Source: Sphingomonas pseudosanguinis
GTDB lineage: Bacteria > Pseudomonadota > Alphaproteobacteria > Sphingomonadales > Sphingomonadaceae
DNA: 64,000 bases
Assembly (NCBI RefSeq): GCF_014196255.1
Contig: NZ_JACIDH010000004.1
Span: 62,001 to 126,000 of the forward strand
Direction: 5' to 3'
Part shown: piece after piece, positions 1 through 8,692 of the stretch
How the letters are laid out: each line of letters opens with the position of its first letter
How positions within the stretch are numbered: the stretch's first letter is position 1
Position numbers and translations under genes: made by a program
The notes under the pieces: model-generated
What the model saw: only the letters and a program-made list of their open reading frames with translations
Database searches by the model: none
Told to the model about the DNA's origin: nothing

Positions 1-219
1 GAGCGCTTCGGACGGGTTCTGCAATTCGAAGTCCGTGCGGATCGAGGCGGCCATCGCCTGCGCGCTGGCCAGCACCTGGAGACAGGCCTGGCCGGCCTGG
101 GTCACCTGACCACCGTCCAGCGCGATGGCGTCGCCCGACGCGATCAGGTCGAGCAGCGCCTGGCGCAGCGGCGCGGCGGCGGTGGTGTCGAGCACGGGGG
201 CAAGGGACAGAGCGGTCAC
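1..219 (-). CDS. STAS-domain chemotaxis protein, C-terminal part cut off
   Basis: A reverse-strand reading frame starts at a GTG (217-219) preceded by a GGAG box seven bases upstream, and runs 73 codons off the window edge. The visible protein has the pattern of a small STAS (sulfate transporter/anti-sigma antagonist) domain: a beta strand with ALSLAPVLD, a helix APLRQALLDLIASG, a second strand IALDGGQVTQAG, and a helix CLQVLASAQAMAA. Proteins of this kind are common in alphaproteobacterial chemotaxis operons. The gene follows the chemoreceptor at 303-1817 by 83 bases on the same strand, so the pair is probably co-transcribed with che genes beyond the edge. The CCCGCCC/GGGCGGG inverted repeat at 273-296 lies between the two genes. 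The C-terminus and any phosphorylatable serine context cannot be judged. Confidence 0.72.
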   Translation of the reverse strand, partial: MTALSLAPVLDTTAAAPLRQALLDLIASGDAIALDGGQVTQAGQACLQVLASAQAMAASIRTDFELQNPSEAL

Positions 220-302
220 GGTGAAACTCCAGTCGGCAGTTCGAGGCGGCGGCAGGAAGGGAAGAAGCGGTCCCGCCCCGGTTCAGAAGGGCGGGGCCGG
301 CA

Positions 303-1817
303 TCAGAATTCGGTCCAGTCGTCGTCGCTGACCGCCAGCGCGGCATTGCCGCTCGACTGGGGGGCGCTGGACGCGAAGGACGGGGATGGCGCGGCCACCG
401 GCGGACGGGCGGCGCGTGTTGTCTGCGCGATGCGACGACCGGCGGCGGCGGCGCGCTGCTGCAACTGATGGACCGGCAGCGACGAGGCGGCGGGTGCGAT
501 CGGTGCGGCCGGCGTCGCGACGAAGCCGTCATGATGGCCACCGCCATGGGCGATGCGGAAGCGGGCGACCTCGCGTGCCAAGCCATCGGCCTCAACCGCC
601 AGCGAGCGGGCGGCGGCGGTGGCCTGTTCGACCATCGCGGCGTTCTGCTGGGTCACGCCGTCCATCGCGGACACGGCGGTGTTGACCTCCTGAAGCCCGA
701 CCGCCTGCTTCTCGGCGGAGCTGGCGATGTCACCGACCAGCCCGCTGATCTCGGTGATGCGCGCGATGATCCGCTCCAGCGCCTTGCCGGTCTCGCTGAC
801 CAAGCCGACGCCCGATTCGACCTGTTCGGAGCTGGCGAGAATGCGCGACTTCACGTCCTTGGCGGCATCGGCCGAGCGCTGCGCCAGCGCACGCACCTCG
901 GAGGCGACGACCGCGAAGCCCTTGCCCGCGTCACCCGCGCGCGCCGCCTCGACACCGGCGTTCAGCGCCAGGAGGTTGGTCTGGAAGGCGATGCCGTCGA
1001 TGACGCTGATGATCTCGGAGATTTCGCTGGAGGCGCGCTCGATGCCGGCCATGGCGTCGACCGCGCGGCGCACGACGTCGCCCGACTGTTCGGCCTCGAC
1101 CCGCGCATCGGCGACCGCGCGGTTGGCGCGGTTGGCGCCCTCGGCGGTCTGGCGGACGGTCGAGGTGATCTCGTCCATCGCGGCGGCGGTTTCCTCCAGG
1201 CTGGCGGCCTGCTGCTCGGTGCGCTGCGACAGGTCGTCCGAGGCCTGGCGGATGTCGCTGGCGCCCGAATTGATGCCGTGGGTGGAGGCAATGACGGTGC
1301 CCATCGTGCTCGCCAGCGCCCCGACCGCGCGATTGTAATCGGCGCGCAGCTTTTCATACTCGGCCGGGAAGGGGGTATCGATCGACTGGTCGAGATTGCC
1401 TTCGGCCAGTTCGCCCAGGCCCTTGCCCAGCGCGGTCACGACGACCTGCTGCGCCTGCGCGGCCTGTTGCACGCCGACGGCATTGTCGCGGAACACGGCC
1501 ACGGCCTTCGCCATCCGACCGATACAGTCGCGATAGTCGGTATAGGGCACATCGGTGTGCACATTGCCGGCGGCCAGGCGTTCCATGGCCTCGACGCTGC
1601 CCACATAGGGGTTGCAAATCAGTGAACGGCTGACGCGCGATACGGCCAGCGTGATCGGCAGCACCGCCGCCGACAGGATGATCGGCAGGGTCGGCGCGAC
1701 GCCGCCATGTGCCATGATGGTCGCAATCAGCCCGGCGGTCGCCAGTGCGCCATAGACGACGGTCAACACGTCGAATTTCTGGCGAACAGGTGCCGTTTTG
1801 GCGAACCAGGTAATCAT
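303..1817 (-). CDS. methyl-accepting chemotaxis protein without a periplasmic sensor domain
   Basis: This 504-residue chemoreceptor would signal to CheA/CheW. Two hydrophobic helices (about 17-37 and 42-65) are separated by only a few residues, so there is almost no periplasmic domain. A HAMP-like linker follows, then the cytoplasmic four-helix signalling domain (about 170-430). Its hairpin tip contains the highly conserved IAFQTNLLALNAGVEAARAG and FAVVASEVRALAQRS blocks. After a Pro/Ala-rich tail the protein ends in DWTEF, which fits the xWxxF pentapeptide that docks CheR and CheB in other bacteria. Such receptors may sense cytoplasmic, membrane-redox or energy cues (inference). The downstream STAS gene suggests membership of a chemotaxis operon. 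Confidence 0.93.
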   Translation of the reverse strand: MITWFAKTAPVRQKFDVLTVVYGALATAGLIATIMAHGGVAPTLPIILSAAVLPITLAVSRVSRSLICNPYVGSVEAMERLAAGNVHTDVPYTDYRDCIGRMAKAVAVFRDNAVGVQQAAQAQQVVVTALGKGLGELAEGNLDQSIDTPFPAEYEKLRADYNRAVGALASTMGTVIASTHGINSGASDIRQASDDLSQRTEQQAASLEETAAAMDEITSTVRQTAEGANRANRAVADARVEAEQSGDVVRRAVDAMAGIERASSEISEIISVIDGIAFQTNLLALNAGVEAARAGDAGKGFAVVASEVRALAQRSADAAKDVKSRILASSEQVESGVGLVSETGKALERIIARITEISGLVGDIASSAEKQAVGLQEVNTAVSAMDGVTQQNAAMVEQATAAARSLAVEADGLAREVARFRIAHGGGHHDGFVATPAAPIAPAASSLPVHQLQQRAAAAGRRIAQTTRAARPPVAAPSPSFASSAPQSSGNAALAVSDDDWTEF

Positions 1818-1971
1818 GATGGTCCCTCCATCGACCGCGAGTGGGAGACTCGCACTTGGTCGGGAAGGGGCTTGCGAATCCCTTCCCTTCCTCTCCGATC
1901 TGCCCGTTATGGTCCGAACCGGTAAATATCCGGTTGCGGAACCATTTTTCGGTCGGGAAGGGACTGGGTCG

Positions 1972-2481
1972 TCAGCGCGGCGGCAGGCTGTCTGTCATAC
2001 CGGCGGCCGAGAGAATCTCGATCCAATAGCCGTCGGGGTCGGTGATGAAGGCGATATCCTTCATCTTGCCGTCCTGCGGCCGCTTTTTGAACGGCACGCC
2101 CAGCGACTCGAAGCGTTCGCAAGCGCCCGTCACATCGGCGACGCTGATCCCGATATGACCAAAGCCGCGCGGATCGGCATTGCCGTCATGATAGCCCTTG
2201 AAATCGGGGTCCGACTCGGTGCCCCAATTGTGCGTCAGCTCCAGCGTGGTCTCGCGGTCGAAGATGAAATGCGCGCGTTCGGCCGGGTCCTCAGGGATCG
2301 ATTCGCCATCGGTCAGATAGGCCAGGAAATAGAGCGAGAAGCGCATCTCCTCGAAATCCAGCTGCTGGAGGAGCGTCATGCCCAGCACGTCCTGATAGAA
2401 GGCGAGCGATGGCTTGGGATCGCGGATGCGCAGCATGGTCTGGTTGAGCGCGAAGGATTCGGTGCCGGCGGGGCGGGTCAT
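1972..2481 (-). CDS. gloA: lactoylglutathione lyase (glyoxalase I)
   Basis: Glyoxalase I converts the hemithioacetal of methylglyoxal and glutathione to S-lactoylglutathione in the cytoplasm. The 169-residue protein is the longer, eukaryote-like class. The expected metal ligands are visible as Q14 (LNQTMLRI), E81 (LELTHNW), H109 (GFGHIGI) and E155 (YWIEIL), the Gln/Glu/His/Glu set of zinc-type enzymes. I chose the ATG at 2481. The frame is open to 2547, but that stretch lies inside the transcription terminator of the upstream ohr gene (2497-2536), and the homology begins just after the 2481 start. Ohr and GloA side by side suggest an electrophile and peroxide detoxification pair. Confidence 0.93.
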   Translation of the reverse strand: MTRPAGTESFALNQTMLRIRDPKPSLAFYQDVLGMTLLQQLDFEEMRFSLYFLAYLTDGESIPEDPAERAHFIFDRETTLELTHNWGTESDPDFKGYHDGNADPRGFGHIGISVADVTGACERFESLGVPFKKRPQDGKMKDIAFITDPDGYWIEILSAAGMTDSLPPR

Positions 2482-2496
2482 GAAGGGTCCCTTGTC

Positions 2497-2536
2497 AAAA
2501 AAAGGAGGCCCCCCGCTTCGAAAAAGCGAAGGGCCT
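2497..2536 (-). terminator. intrinsic terminator after ohr
   Basis: On the reverse strand a 13-bp stem (two G-T pairs) spans 2506-2536, with loop TTTCG. It is followed by CC and a run of seven T (2497-2503 as A on the plus strand). It sits 29 bases after the ohr stop and directly before the gloA start, so gloA needs readthrough or its own promoter. Confidence 0.85.
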
Positions 2537-2564
2537 GGAGGTTTCACATGCGGTCGTGGTCGGC

Positions 2565-2990
2565 TCAGGCGAGCGTCAGGCCGACATCGACATTGCCGCG
2601 CGTGGCGTTGGAATAGGGGCAGACCTGATGCGCGGCGTGCATCAGCCGCTCGGCATCGGCGCGGTCGACGCCGGGCAGGTTGACGGTCAGGTCGGCCGTG
2701 ATGCCATAGCCGCCCTCGTCACGCGGACCGAAGCCGATCTCGGCGGTGACGGTCGCGTCCTGCGGCACCTTCACACCTTCCTTGCCCGACACCGCCTTCA
2801 TCGCGCCCAGGAAACAGGCCGAATAACCCGCCGCGAACAGCTTTTCCGGATTGGCGCCCTCGCCGCCCGGACCGCCCATTTCCTTCGGGACGACCAGCTT
2901 GACGTCAACCGAGCCGTCTTCGCTGCGCGCCGCACCGTCGCGACCGCCGGTCGCCGTCGCTTTCGTCTTGTAAATGGCTTTCACGCCCAT
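2565..2990 (-). CDS. ohr: organic hydroperoxide resistance protein (Ohr/OsmC family)
   Basis: Ohr is a thiol peroxidase that reduces organic hydroperoxides, usually fatty-acid hydroperoxides, using lipoylated proteins as reductant. The 141-residue length is normal. Both catalytic cysteines are present: C59 in the [10 protein letters not shown] segment and C124 in [12 protein letters not shown]. The supporting R17 and E49 are also in place. The [11 protein letters not shown] motif separates Ohr from OsmC. A GGGAGAG box precedes the ATG. No MarR-type OhrR regulator is adjacent, so control is probably from elsewhere. A strong terminator follows at 2497-2536. Confidence 0.94.
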   Translation of the reverse strand: MGVKAIYKTKATATGGRDGAARSEDGSVDVKLVVPKEMGGPGGEGANPEKLFAAGYSACFLGAMKAVSGKEGVKVPQDATVTAEIGFGPRDEGGYGITADLTVNLPGVDRADAERLMHAAHQVCPYSNATRGNVDVGLTLA

Positions 2991-3064
2991 ATCGGCTCTC
3001 CCATGCTAAACGAGTCCGGGGGCACAAGCGCGTCAGCGCGGATGGCGTTCCCTTTTCCCGGTGT

Positions 3065-4453
3065 TCAGCGCGCGGTCGCCTGGATCGCCGCGTCCGACCA
3101 GCCGCCACCCATCGCTTGATAGAGGGTGATATACGCGGTCAGCTGATTGGCCTGCGCCTCGGCGAGCGCCAGTTCGGCGTTCAGCAGGCCGCGCTGCGCA
3201 TCGAGCTGTTCAAGATAGGAGGAATAGCCCGCGCGGTAGCGGTTGGAGGCGATGCGCAGCGCATCGGCCTGCGCGGTCCGCTGTCCGGCCAGCGCCACCG
3301 CCTGCTCGCCCGAGCGGCGGACCGAGGCCAGGCTGTCGTCCACCTCGCGAAACGCGGTCAGCGCCGCCTTGCGATAGGCATAGGCCGCTTGGTCGCGCCG
3401 CGCCGCGCTGGCATCGGCCTGCGCGCGCAGGCGGCCGGCGTCGAAGATCGGGGCGAGCACGCTGCCGCCGATCGAGAAGATGGTGATCGGGTTCTTGAGC
3501 GCGCTCGACAGGACGACGCCCGCCGTTCCGGTCAGCCCCAGGCTGGGCAGCATCGCCGCGCGCGCGCTGTCCAGCGAGCGGTCGGCGGCGACCAGCGCCT
3601 GTTCGGCCTGAAACAGGTCGGGGCGGCGGCGCAGCAGGTCGGCGGGCAGGCCGTCGGGGATGGCGGGACGGACCAGCCGGTCGATGGGTAGGCCGCGCGT
3701 GATCGGCCCCGGCGTGCCGCCGACCAGCACGCTCAGCGCGTTCTCCTGTCGCGTGACCGCCAGTTGCGCGGCGGCGACCAGCTGTTCGGTCGAGCGATAC
3801 TCGCCTTCGGCCTGCCGCAGCTCCAGATGCGAGGTATAGCCGGTTTCCGCGCGCCGCCGGGCGATGCGCAGCGCGTCGGCGCGGGCGGCCAGCGTCTCGC
3901 GCGCGATGGTCAGCCGGTGATCGAGCGCGCGCAACGTGACGTAACCGCTGGCCACCCCGCTCGCGAGCGCCAGCCGGACGGTATCGCGTGCCGCCTCGGT
4001 CGCCAGCAACTGCGCGCGCGCCGCCGCGCGGGCGCTCCGCAACCGGCCGAACAAGTCGAAATCATAGCTGGCCTGGACCAGCGGCTGCGTCCCGAAGGCG
4101 TCCAGCCCGGTGCCGAGCGCGGTGACGGTCCGCGCCTCGCTGACCGGCAGTCCGGCGGTGATGTTGGGGGACAGCTGCGCCCGCGCCAGCCGCTCCTGCG
4201 CGCGCGCCTCCTCGACCCGTGCGGCGGCGCTGCCCAGATCGGGACTGTTCGCCAGCGCGGTGGTGACGAGCGCGGTCAGTTGCGGGTCGCCGAACGCCTG
4301 CCACCACTCGGTCGCGATCGGGCTGCCCGGCCCCAGCGTCGTGCGCCAGGCAGGGGGCGCGACGACCGCGCTGGCCGCCGGCCGTTCGGGGCGCGGGCCG
4401 ATACAGCCCGCCAGCAGCAGCGCGGCGATCAGGGAAGGGGCGGCGCGCCTCAT
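3065..4453 (-). CDS. NodT-family outer-membrane efflux lipoprotein
   Basis: This is the outer-membrane channel of a tripartite efflux pump (TolC/OprM superfamily, NodT subgroup). The N-terminus has a lipoprotein signal with lipobox LLAGC (Cys17). The rest shows two repeated alpha-hairpin/beta units rich in Ala/Arg/Gln coiled-coil sequence, for example the RIARRRAETGYTSHLELRQAE and RIASNRYRAGYSSYLEQLDAQ segments, which are the duplicated OEP motifs. The 462-residue length is typical. It is the last gene of the efflux operon and overlaps the membrane-fusion protein gene by four bases (ATGA), implying translational coupling. Confidence 0.93.
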   Translation of the reverse strand: MRRAAPSLIAALLLAGCIGPRPERPAASAVVAPPAWRTTLGPGSPIATEWWQAFGDPQLTALVTTALANSPDLGSAAARVEEARAQERLARAQLSPNITAGLPVSEARTVTALGTGLDAFGTQPLVQASYDFDLFGRLRSARAAARAQLLATEAARDTVRLALASGVASGYVTLRALDHRLTIARETLAARADALRIARRRAETGYTSHLELRQAEGEYRSTEQLVAAAQLAVTRQENALSVLVGGTPGPITRGLPIDRLVRPAIPDGLPADLLRRRPDLFQAEQALVAADRSLDSARAAMLPSLGLTGTAGVVLSSALKNPITIFSIGGSVLAPIFDAGRLRAQADASAARRDQAAYAYRKAALTAFREVDDSLASVRRSGEQAVALAGQRTAQADALRIASNRYRAGYSSYLEQLDAQRGLLNAELALAEAQANQLTAYITLYQAMGGGWSDAAIQATAR

Positions 4454-5628
4454 CGCACCACCGGTCCGCCGGCGGTATCGACACTGGCCTGTACCGACAT
4501 GCCGGGGCGCAAGCGCTGGCTGAGCGGCTGGCCCGGATCGACGCGGATGCGCACCGCGATACGCTGCGGCACCTTGGTGAAGTTGCCGGTGGCGTTGTCG
4601 GACTTGAGCACCGCGAACTCGGACCCGGCGGCGGGCGAGATGCGCTCGACCCGGCCGGTCAGCCGGGCATTGTTCAGGCCGTCGACGGTGAAGCTGGCCG
4701 GCTGGCCCACCGCCATGCGCGCGGTCTGCGCTTCCTTGAAATTGGCGATGACCCAGGTTTCGGGCGGCACCAGGAACATCAGCTGCGATCCGGCGGTGAC
4801 ATATTGGCCCAGCCGCACGCCAACCTCGGACAGGCGGCCATCCTCGGGCGCGCGGACGATGGTGTTGGCGAGGTCGATCTGCGCGAGGCGCCGCGCGGCC
4901 TCCGCCCCCGACACGCCCGCCTGCTGCCCACCGCGCCCGACGACGACGGTGCGGACGTCCTGCTGCGCGATCTCGCGCGCCGCCTTGGCCTGACGCAGCG
5001 CGGCTTGCGCCTGGCGTAGCGCCGCCAGCGTCTGGTCGCGTTCGCGCAAGGACACCGAGCCGTCGGTGACCAGGTCGTTGACGCGCGCCATGTCGGCCTG
5101 CGCGCGCATCAGCTGCGCCTCGGCATTGGCGACGGCGGCGTCCTGCGCCGACAGGCTGGCGGTACGCGACGCCTGCGCCTGGCGGCTATTGGCGAGCGTC
5201 GCCTCCTGCGCCGCGACCTGCGCAGTCGCCTGGTCGACGCGCTGGCGATAGATGCGGTCGTCGATGCGTACCAGCGGCTGGCCGGCGCGCACCGTCTCGA
5301 AATCGCGGACGAGGACGGCGGTGACATAGCCGCTGACCTGCGGCGCGATCACGGTGGTGCGACCGCGGACATAGGCGTTGTCGGTCGACTGGATGCTGCT
5401 GGAAAAGGGCGGCAGCCGCCACGCCGCCAGCACCGCCGCGATGCCGCCGACGACCAGCACCAGGATCAGCGCGCGCGACCGCCATCCGCCCGAGGGCGGC
5501 CGCCATCCCGAAGCCGGCGGCGGCGCGGGCGGGGGGACGGGGGCGGCGTCGACCGGCCCGGCACCGGCTTCGGCGGCGGCCTGTTCGGTCATCGGGGTGG
5601 GGGAGACGGGCGAGCGGGTGTCGGTCAT
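4450..5628 (-). CDS. HlyD/EmrA-family membrane-fusion protein
   Basis: This periplasmic adaptor links the inner-membrane pump (5632-7278) to the NodT channel (3065-4453). A Pro/Ala-rich cytoplasmic tail of about 50 residues precedes one membrane helix (about 52-70). The EmrA-type TDNAYVRGRTTVIAPQVSGYV lipoyl-like segment follows, then a long Gln/Ala coiled-coil hairpin, the second half of the lipoyl domain (TIVRAPEDGRL) and a beta-barrel domain. Its 392 residues are usual for EmrA-like proteins. It begins three bases after the MFS gene stops and overlaps the next gene by four bases, so the three genes form one operon. The substrate cannot be read from sequence; hydrophobic drugs or organic acids are typical of the family. 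Confidence 0.93.
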   Translation of the reverse strand: MTDTRSPVSPTPMTEQAAAEAGAGPVDAAPVPPPAPPPASGWRPPSGGWRSRALILVLVVGGIAAVLAAWRLPPFSSSIQSTDNAYVRGRTTVIAPQVSGYVTAVLVRDFETVRAGQPLVRIDDRIYRQRVDQATAQVAAQEATLANSRQAQASRTASLSAQDAAVANAEAQLMRAQADMARVNDLVTDGSVSLRERDQTLAALRQAQAALRQAKAAREIAQQDVRTVVVGRGGQQAGVSGAEAARRLAQIDLANTIVRAPEDGRLSEVGVRLGQYVTAGSQLMFLVPPETWVIANFKEAQTARMAVGQPASFTVDGLNNARLTGRVERISPAAGSEFAVLKSDNATGNFTKVPQRIAVRIRVDPGQPLSQRLRPGMSVQASVDTAGGPVVR

Positions 5629-5631
5629 GGC

Positions 5632-7278
5632 TCAGGCCTTGGCAGCGGCGCGGGCGCGCCGGTTGCGCCGCCAGGTCAGCAGCGCGAGGAACAGGGTGAC
5701 GGCGGCCGCAAGTGCTGCGACCAGGCGGAAGACATCGTTATAGGCGCGGATATTGGCCTCGCGCGTGGCGGCCTGCGACAACAGCGCGCCGCCCTCCGCG
5801 CGCGACAGGGTCGGGTCGGAGACGACGCCCGACACGCGCACGCCGCCGGCCTGGATACGCTGCGTCACCTGCGGGTCGGTGGGGTCGATATTCTGCACGA
5901 TCGCGGCGCTGTGCGTCTTTTCGCGGACCACCTGATAGGTGCCGAGCAGGGCGGTGCCGCCCAACCCGCCGACCGAGTTGAGCATTCCGAACAGCGCGAT
6001 GAAGCTGATCACATGCCCCGCCCCCTGTTGCAACGCGCGGGTCATGCCGAACAGCAGCGAGGGGCCGAGGAAGAAGGTCGTCGAAAAGGCGATCAGCGCC
6101 TGGGTCGCATAAAGCTGTGGCGCGCGGGTGAGGTTCGTCGAGAAGCTGTCGGCAAAGGCCGCGACGGCGACCAGCGCGATCGCGAACATGACGGGATGGG
6201 TCAGCCGGGTCACGTCCAGCGTCACCGCGCTGGCGACGACCCCGGCGACCGAGGCGATGAAGACGATGGTGAACAGCGTCCCGAACTGGTCGTTATTCTG
6301 GCCCAGCGTGGTCAGCAGGCCGACCGCGGCGTAATTCTGTTCGGACAGGACGATACGTGCCATCAGCGTGACGATGGCGAAGCGGATGATGTCGACCGAC
6401 CCCAGCCAGCGGGTGTTGAGCAGCGGATTGACCCGGTTATGCTCGATCCACAACGCGGCGGCGAGCAGCGGGATGGCCAGGACCAGCGCCCAGCCGATCC
6501 ATTCCGCCTGCGTCCACCACACCAGCCGCCCCTGGCCCAGCACCGCGCAGATCAGCCCGATGGCGGGCGCATAGAGCGCGAAGGTCAGGAAATCGAGCGG
6601 CTCGAACGCCTTCAACCGCTGAGTGGGGGGCAGGCGGAGCGCGACGATCGCGGCCAGGCTGATCGCGGCCAGCCCGAACTCGAACATATAGAGCGTGCGC
6701 CACTGCGACATGGCGAGCAGCTCGGGCGAGAACAGGCGCGCCAGCGGCGTCGCGCATTGCGGCACGCCGATGCCCAGCACGATGGCCTTCAACCGCCATT
6801 TCGCGGGCAGCGCCTGCATCATGTAATAAAGGCCCAGCGACGACAGCGCCGCCGCCGCCATGCCGCTGGCCGCGCGCACCGCGATGGCGGTGCCGAAATC
6901 GCGCACGAACAGATGCGCGAAGGCCAGGACGGTATAGAGCCCGACGAACAGCAGCGCGAACGGGCGCAGGCCGAATTGCTGGCGGAACTTGATGAGCAAC
7001 AGGTTGATCGACGCGTTGGTCATCACATAGGCGATCGGCAGCCACGCGATCTCGGTCGGGTCCAGCCCCAGCGCGCCCTGCAACTGCAAGGTGTTGACCT
7101 GGACCAGCGCATTGCCCAACCCGCCGGTCAGCCCGATCAGCACCGCGATCAAACCATAGGCCAGCCGGCGGCGCAGCGGGTGGTCGAAATTGCCGGGAGA
7201 GCCGGGAATGGTCGGCCGTTCATGGGGAGCGAAGGACCATTCCTCCTCGCTCCAAAATTGCCGAAACCGCGTCGCCAT
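5632..7278 (-). CDS. DHA2-family MFS drug exporter (EmrB-like)
   Basis: This is the inner-membrane component of an EmrAB-type pump. The 548-residue protein has about 14 hydrophobic segments, fitting the DHA2 (14-helix) drug:H+ antiporters. The first membrane segment starts after a polar, Trp-rich tail (RFRQFWSEEEWSF). I chose the ATG at 7278 because an AGGACAGGG box precedes it; the frame remains open to 7404 but the extra 42 residues look non-coding. It is the first gene of the operon with the fusion protein and the NodT channel. No regulator is adjacent: the upstream space holds a composite palindromic repeat (7404-7541) and the end of an unrelated gene. Confidence 0.92.
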   Translation of the reverse strand: MATRFRQFWSEEEWSFAPHERPTIPGSPGNFDHPLRRRLAYGLIAVLIGLTGGLGNALVQVNTLQLQGALGLDPTEIAWLPIAYVMTNASINLLLIKFRQQFGLRPFALLFVGLYTVLAFAHLFVRDFGTAIAVRAASGMAAAALSSLGLYYMMQALPAKWRLKAIVLGIGVPQCATPLARLFSPELLAMSQWRTLYMFEFGLAAISLAAIVALRLPPTQRLKAFEPLDFLTFALYAPAIGLICAVLGQGRLVWWTQAEWIGWALVLAIPLLAAALWIEHNRVNPLLNTRWLGSVDIIRFAIVTLMARIVLSEQNYAAVGLLTTLGQNNDQFGTLFTIVFIASVAGVVASAVTLDVTRLTHPVMFAIALVAVAAFADSFSTNLTRAPQLYATQALIAFSTTFFLGPSLLFGMTRALQQGAGHVISFIALFGMLNSVGGLGGTALLGTYQVVREKTHSAAIVQNIDPTDPQVTQRIQAGGVRVSGVVSDPTLSRAEGGALLSQAATREANIRAYNDVFRLVAALAAAVTLFLALLTWRRNRRARAAAKA

Positions 7279-7403
7279 CCCTGTCCTTTCGACCCGCTGC
7301 GCCGAACGCGCAAGTCGTTGAATCGGGTGCGTGACGATCGCACGCCGCACAAGCCGGGGACAGATGCCCGCGAGTGACCCTAGCAAACCCCTGCGGGATT
7401 TCA

Positions 7404-7541
7404 TTCCTCCCCTGTAAGGGGAGGGGAACCATGCGAAGCATGGTGGAGGGGTGTCACCGGTCGTTGGTTAGACTGACCTTGCCAGCCGGAACACCCCTCC
7501 GTCAGGCCTGCGGCCTGCTACCTCCCCTGCAAGGGGAAGAA
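7404..7541. repeat. composite palindromic intergenic repeat, copy A
   Basis: About 138 bases are built from nested hairpins: CCTCCCCTGTAAGGGGAGG, then ACCATGCGAAGCATGGT, then GGAGGGGTGT, a divergent centre, ACACCCCTCC, the palindrome CAGGCCTGCGGCCTG, and CCTCCCCTGCAAGGGGAA. The reverse complement of this block matches copy B at 19294-19435 module by module, with different centres. It lies between the stop of the exported protein gene (7563) and the start of the MFS gene, so it could act as a bidirectional terminator or mRNA 3' protector, as REP/BIME-like elements do. Confidence 0.8.
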
Positions 7542-7562
7542 TGGGGTGAATGTCGATCGGCC

Positions 7563-8504
7563 CTAAGCGGTCAGCCCTTGATCGAGTTCGACCAGCCGCG
7601 CCTCCATCTCGGCCTGTTGCAGGGCGAGGAGCGTCTGCAGATCGGTACGTTGCCTGGCGATCTGCGCGCGCGCATCGACCAGGCTGACCTGCTGGCCATC
7701 GACCTCGGTCATGATGGTGGCCGGATTTTGCCCGTTCTTCGCCAGTTCGGCGATACTCTTGTCCATGTCCGCCAGCGCGGCGGCCATGTCCTGGTCGGCC
7801 ACCATGGCCGATCGCGACATCTCCGCAAGGCCATCCTGAATCTGCTTGCGCAGCACGGGCCGTAGTTCGGCCATGTGGTTCTGGTTAGTCTCTTCGGTCT
7901 GCTTTTGAATCCTGATGCCTTCGCCTTCAAGCTCCTTGCAGGGTGCCGAAATCGAATCCAGGCTCATGATCTTGAGCATGTGATATTTCCATTCGATCCG
8001 CTTTTTGCGGAATTCGGGAATGTTGAACGAGAAATCGGTTCGTGCTTTCCGAAATTCGGGAATTTTCGTGCTGAAGTCCTGGCGCTTCATGCCGCATGAC
8101 CACAGTTTCGTCTTGATGCCGAAACCGATGTTCCGGATTTTCCACCGACAATCCGGAAGGTCGAGCGAAAAGCCACGGTTCTTGAACGTGGTCTTGATGG
8201 TGTCGAAGCTGAATCGACGCGTTTTCATCGTGACTTCGGGAACGTCGAAGGCGGTCGTCGTGACATCCCACTTCACCGTGCCCGAACCGCAAATGTCGCC
8301 CTTCTTCTCCAGATCGTCGGTCTGATTTTCGATCTGCTGATATTCATCTTGATATTTTTGGTTGATACGGTCGATCTCGACCTGTTCGGCACTCGCGGGC
8401 TGTTCGGCGACGACGGCGCTATCGTTTTGCGGCGGCGGCGCACCTTGCGCCGTTGCAGCGAAAGGCGCGGCGATACCGATAGCGGCATGTAGAAACTTTT
8501 GCAT
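7563..8504 (-). CDS. exported protein of unknown function with strand-like repeats and a coiled coil
   Basis: I do not recognise this 313-residue protein. It starts at an ATG (8504) behind a GGGGGG box and has a signal peptide (about 1-21, ending ATAQGA). Residues 40-68 are helical and charged. Residues 78-177 contain about seven short repeats of 13-17 residues, each a basic/polar stretch followed by an alternating aromatic/hydrophobic strand, several ending in a Pro-acidic turn (FDVPEV, FSLDLPD, STKIPEFRK, SFNIPEFRK). This looks like a beta-solenoid or stacked hairpins. The rest (190-313) is predicted coiled coil. Cysteines at 72, 119, 137 and 189 could form disulfides. The repeat-coding stretch (about 7970-8300) is visibly richer in A+T than its neighbours. 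Upstream and on the same strand is the histidine kinase gene. Confidence 0.75.
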   Translation of the reverse strand: MQKFLHAAIGIAAPFAATAQGAPPPQNDSAVVAEQPASAEQVEIDRINQKYQDEYQQIENQTDDLEKKGDICGSGTVKWDVTTTAFDVPEVTMKTRRFSFDTIKTTFKNRGFSLDLPDCRWKIRNIGFGIKTKLWSCGMKRQDFSTKIPEFRKARTDFSFNIPEFRKKRIEWKYHMLKIMSLDSISAPCKELEGEGIRIQKQTEETNQNHMAELRPVLRKQIQDGLAEMSRSAMVADQDMAAALADMDKSIAELAKNGQNPATIMTEVDGQQVSLVDARAQIARQRTDLQTLLALQQAEMEARLVELDQGLTA

Positions 8505-8692
8505 GATCCCCCCATGGAAATGGATTGAGAATGACGCAAAGCAACAAGCCGGCACGAACCCGGGAAGGTATCCGGCAACACCATCGATCTCAACGGATCG
8601 TGAGAGGAGCAATCGTATTTTCGATCCGCAATGCCGAAGACTGATCGAAAACGGAGGTAATCGCGATCGGCGACACCTTTCCGGTGTGCGGT

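Noticed and set aside
1913..1939. Hairpin after gloA as an intrinsic terminator
   Set aside because: The stem (AACCGG/CCGGTT with flanks) is real, but the T run is on the wrong strand for gloA, so a terminator for that gene is not supported.
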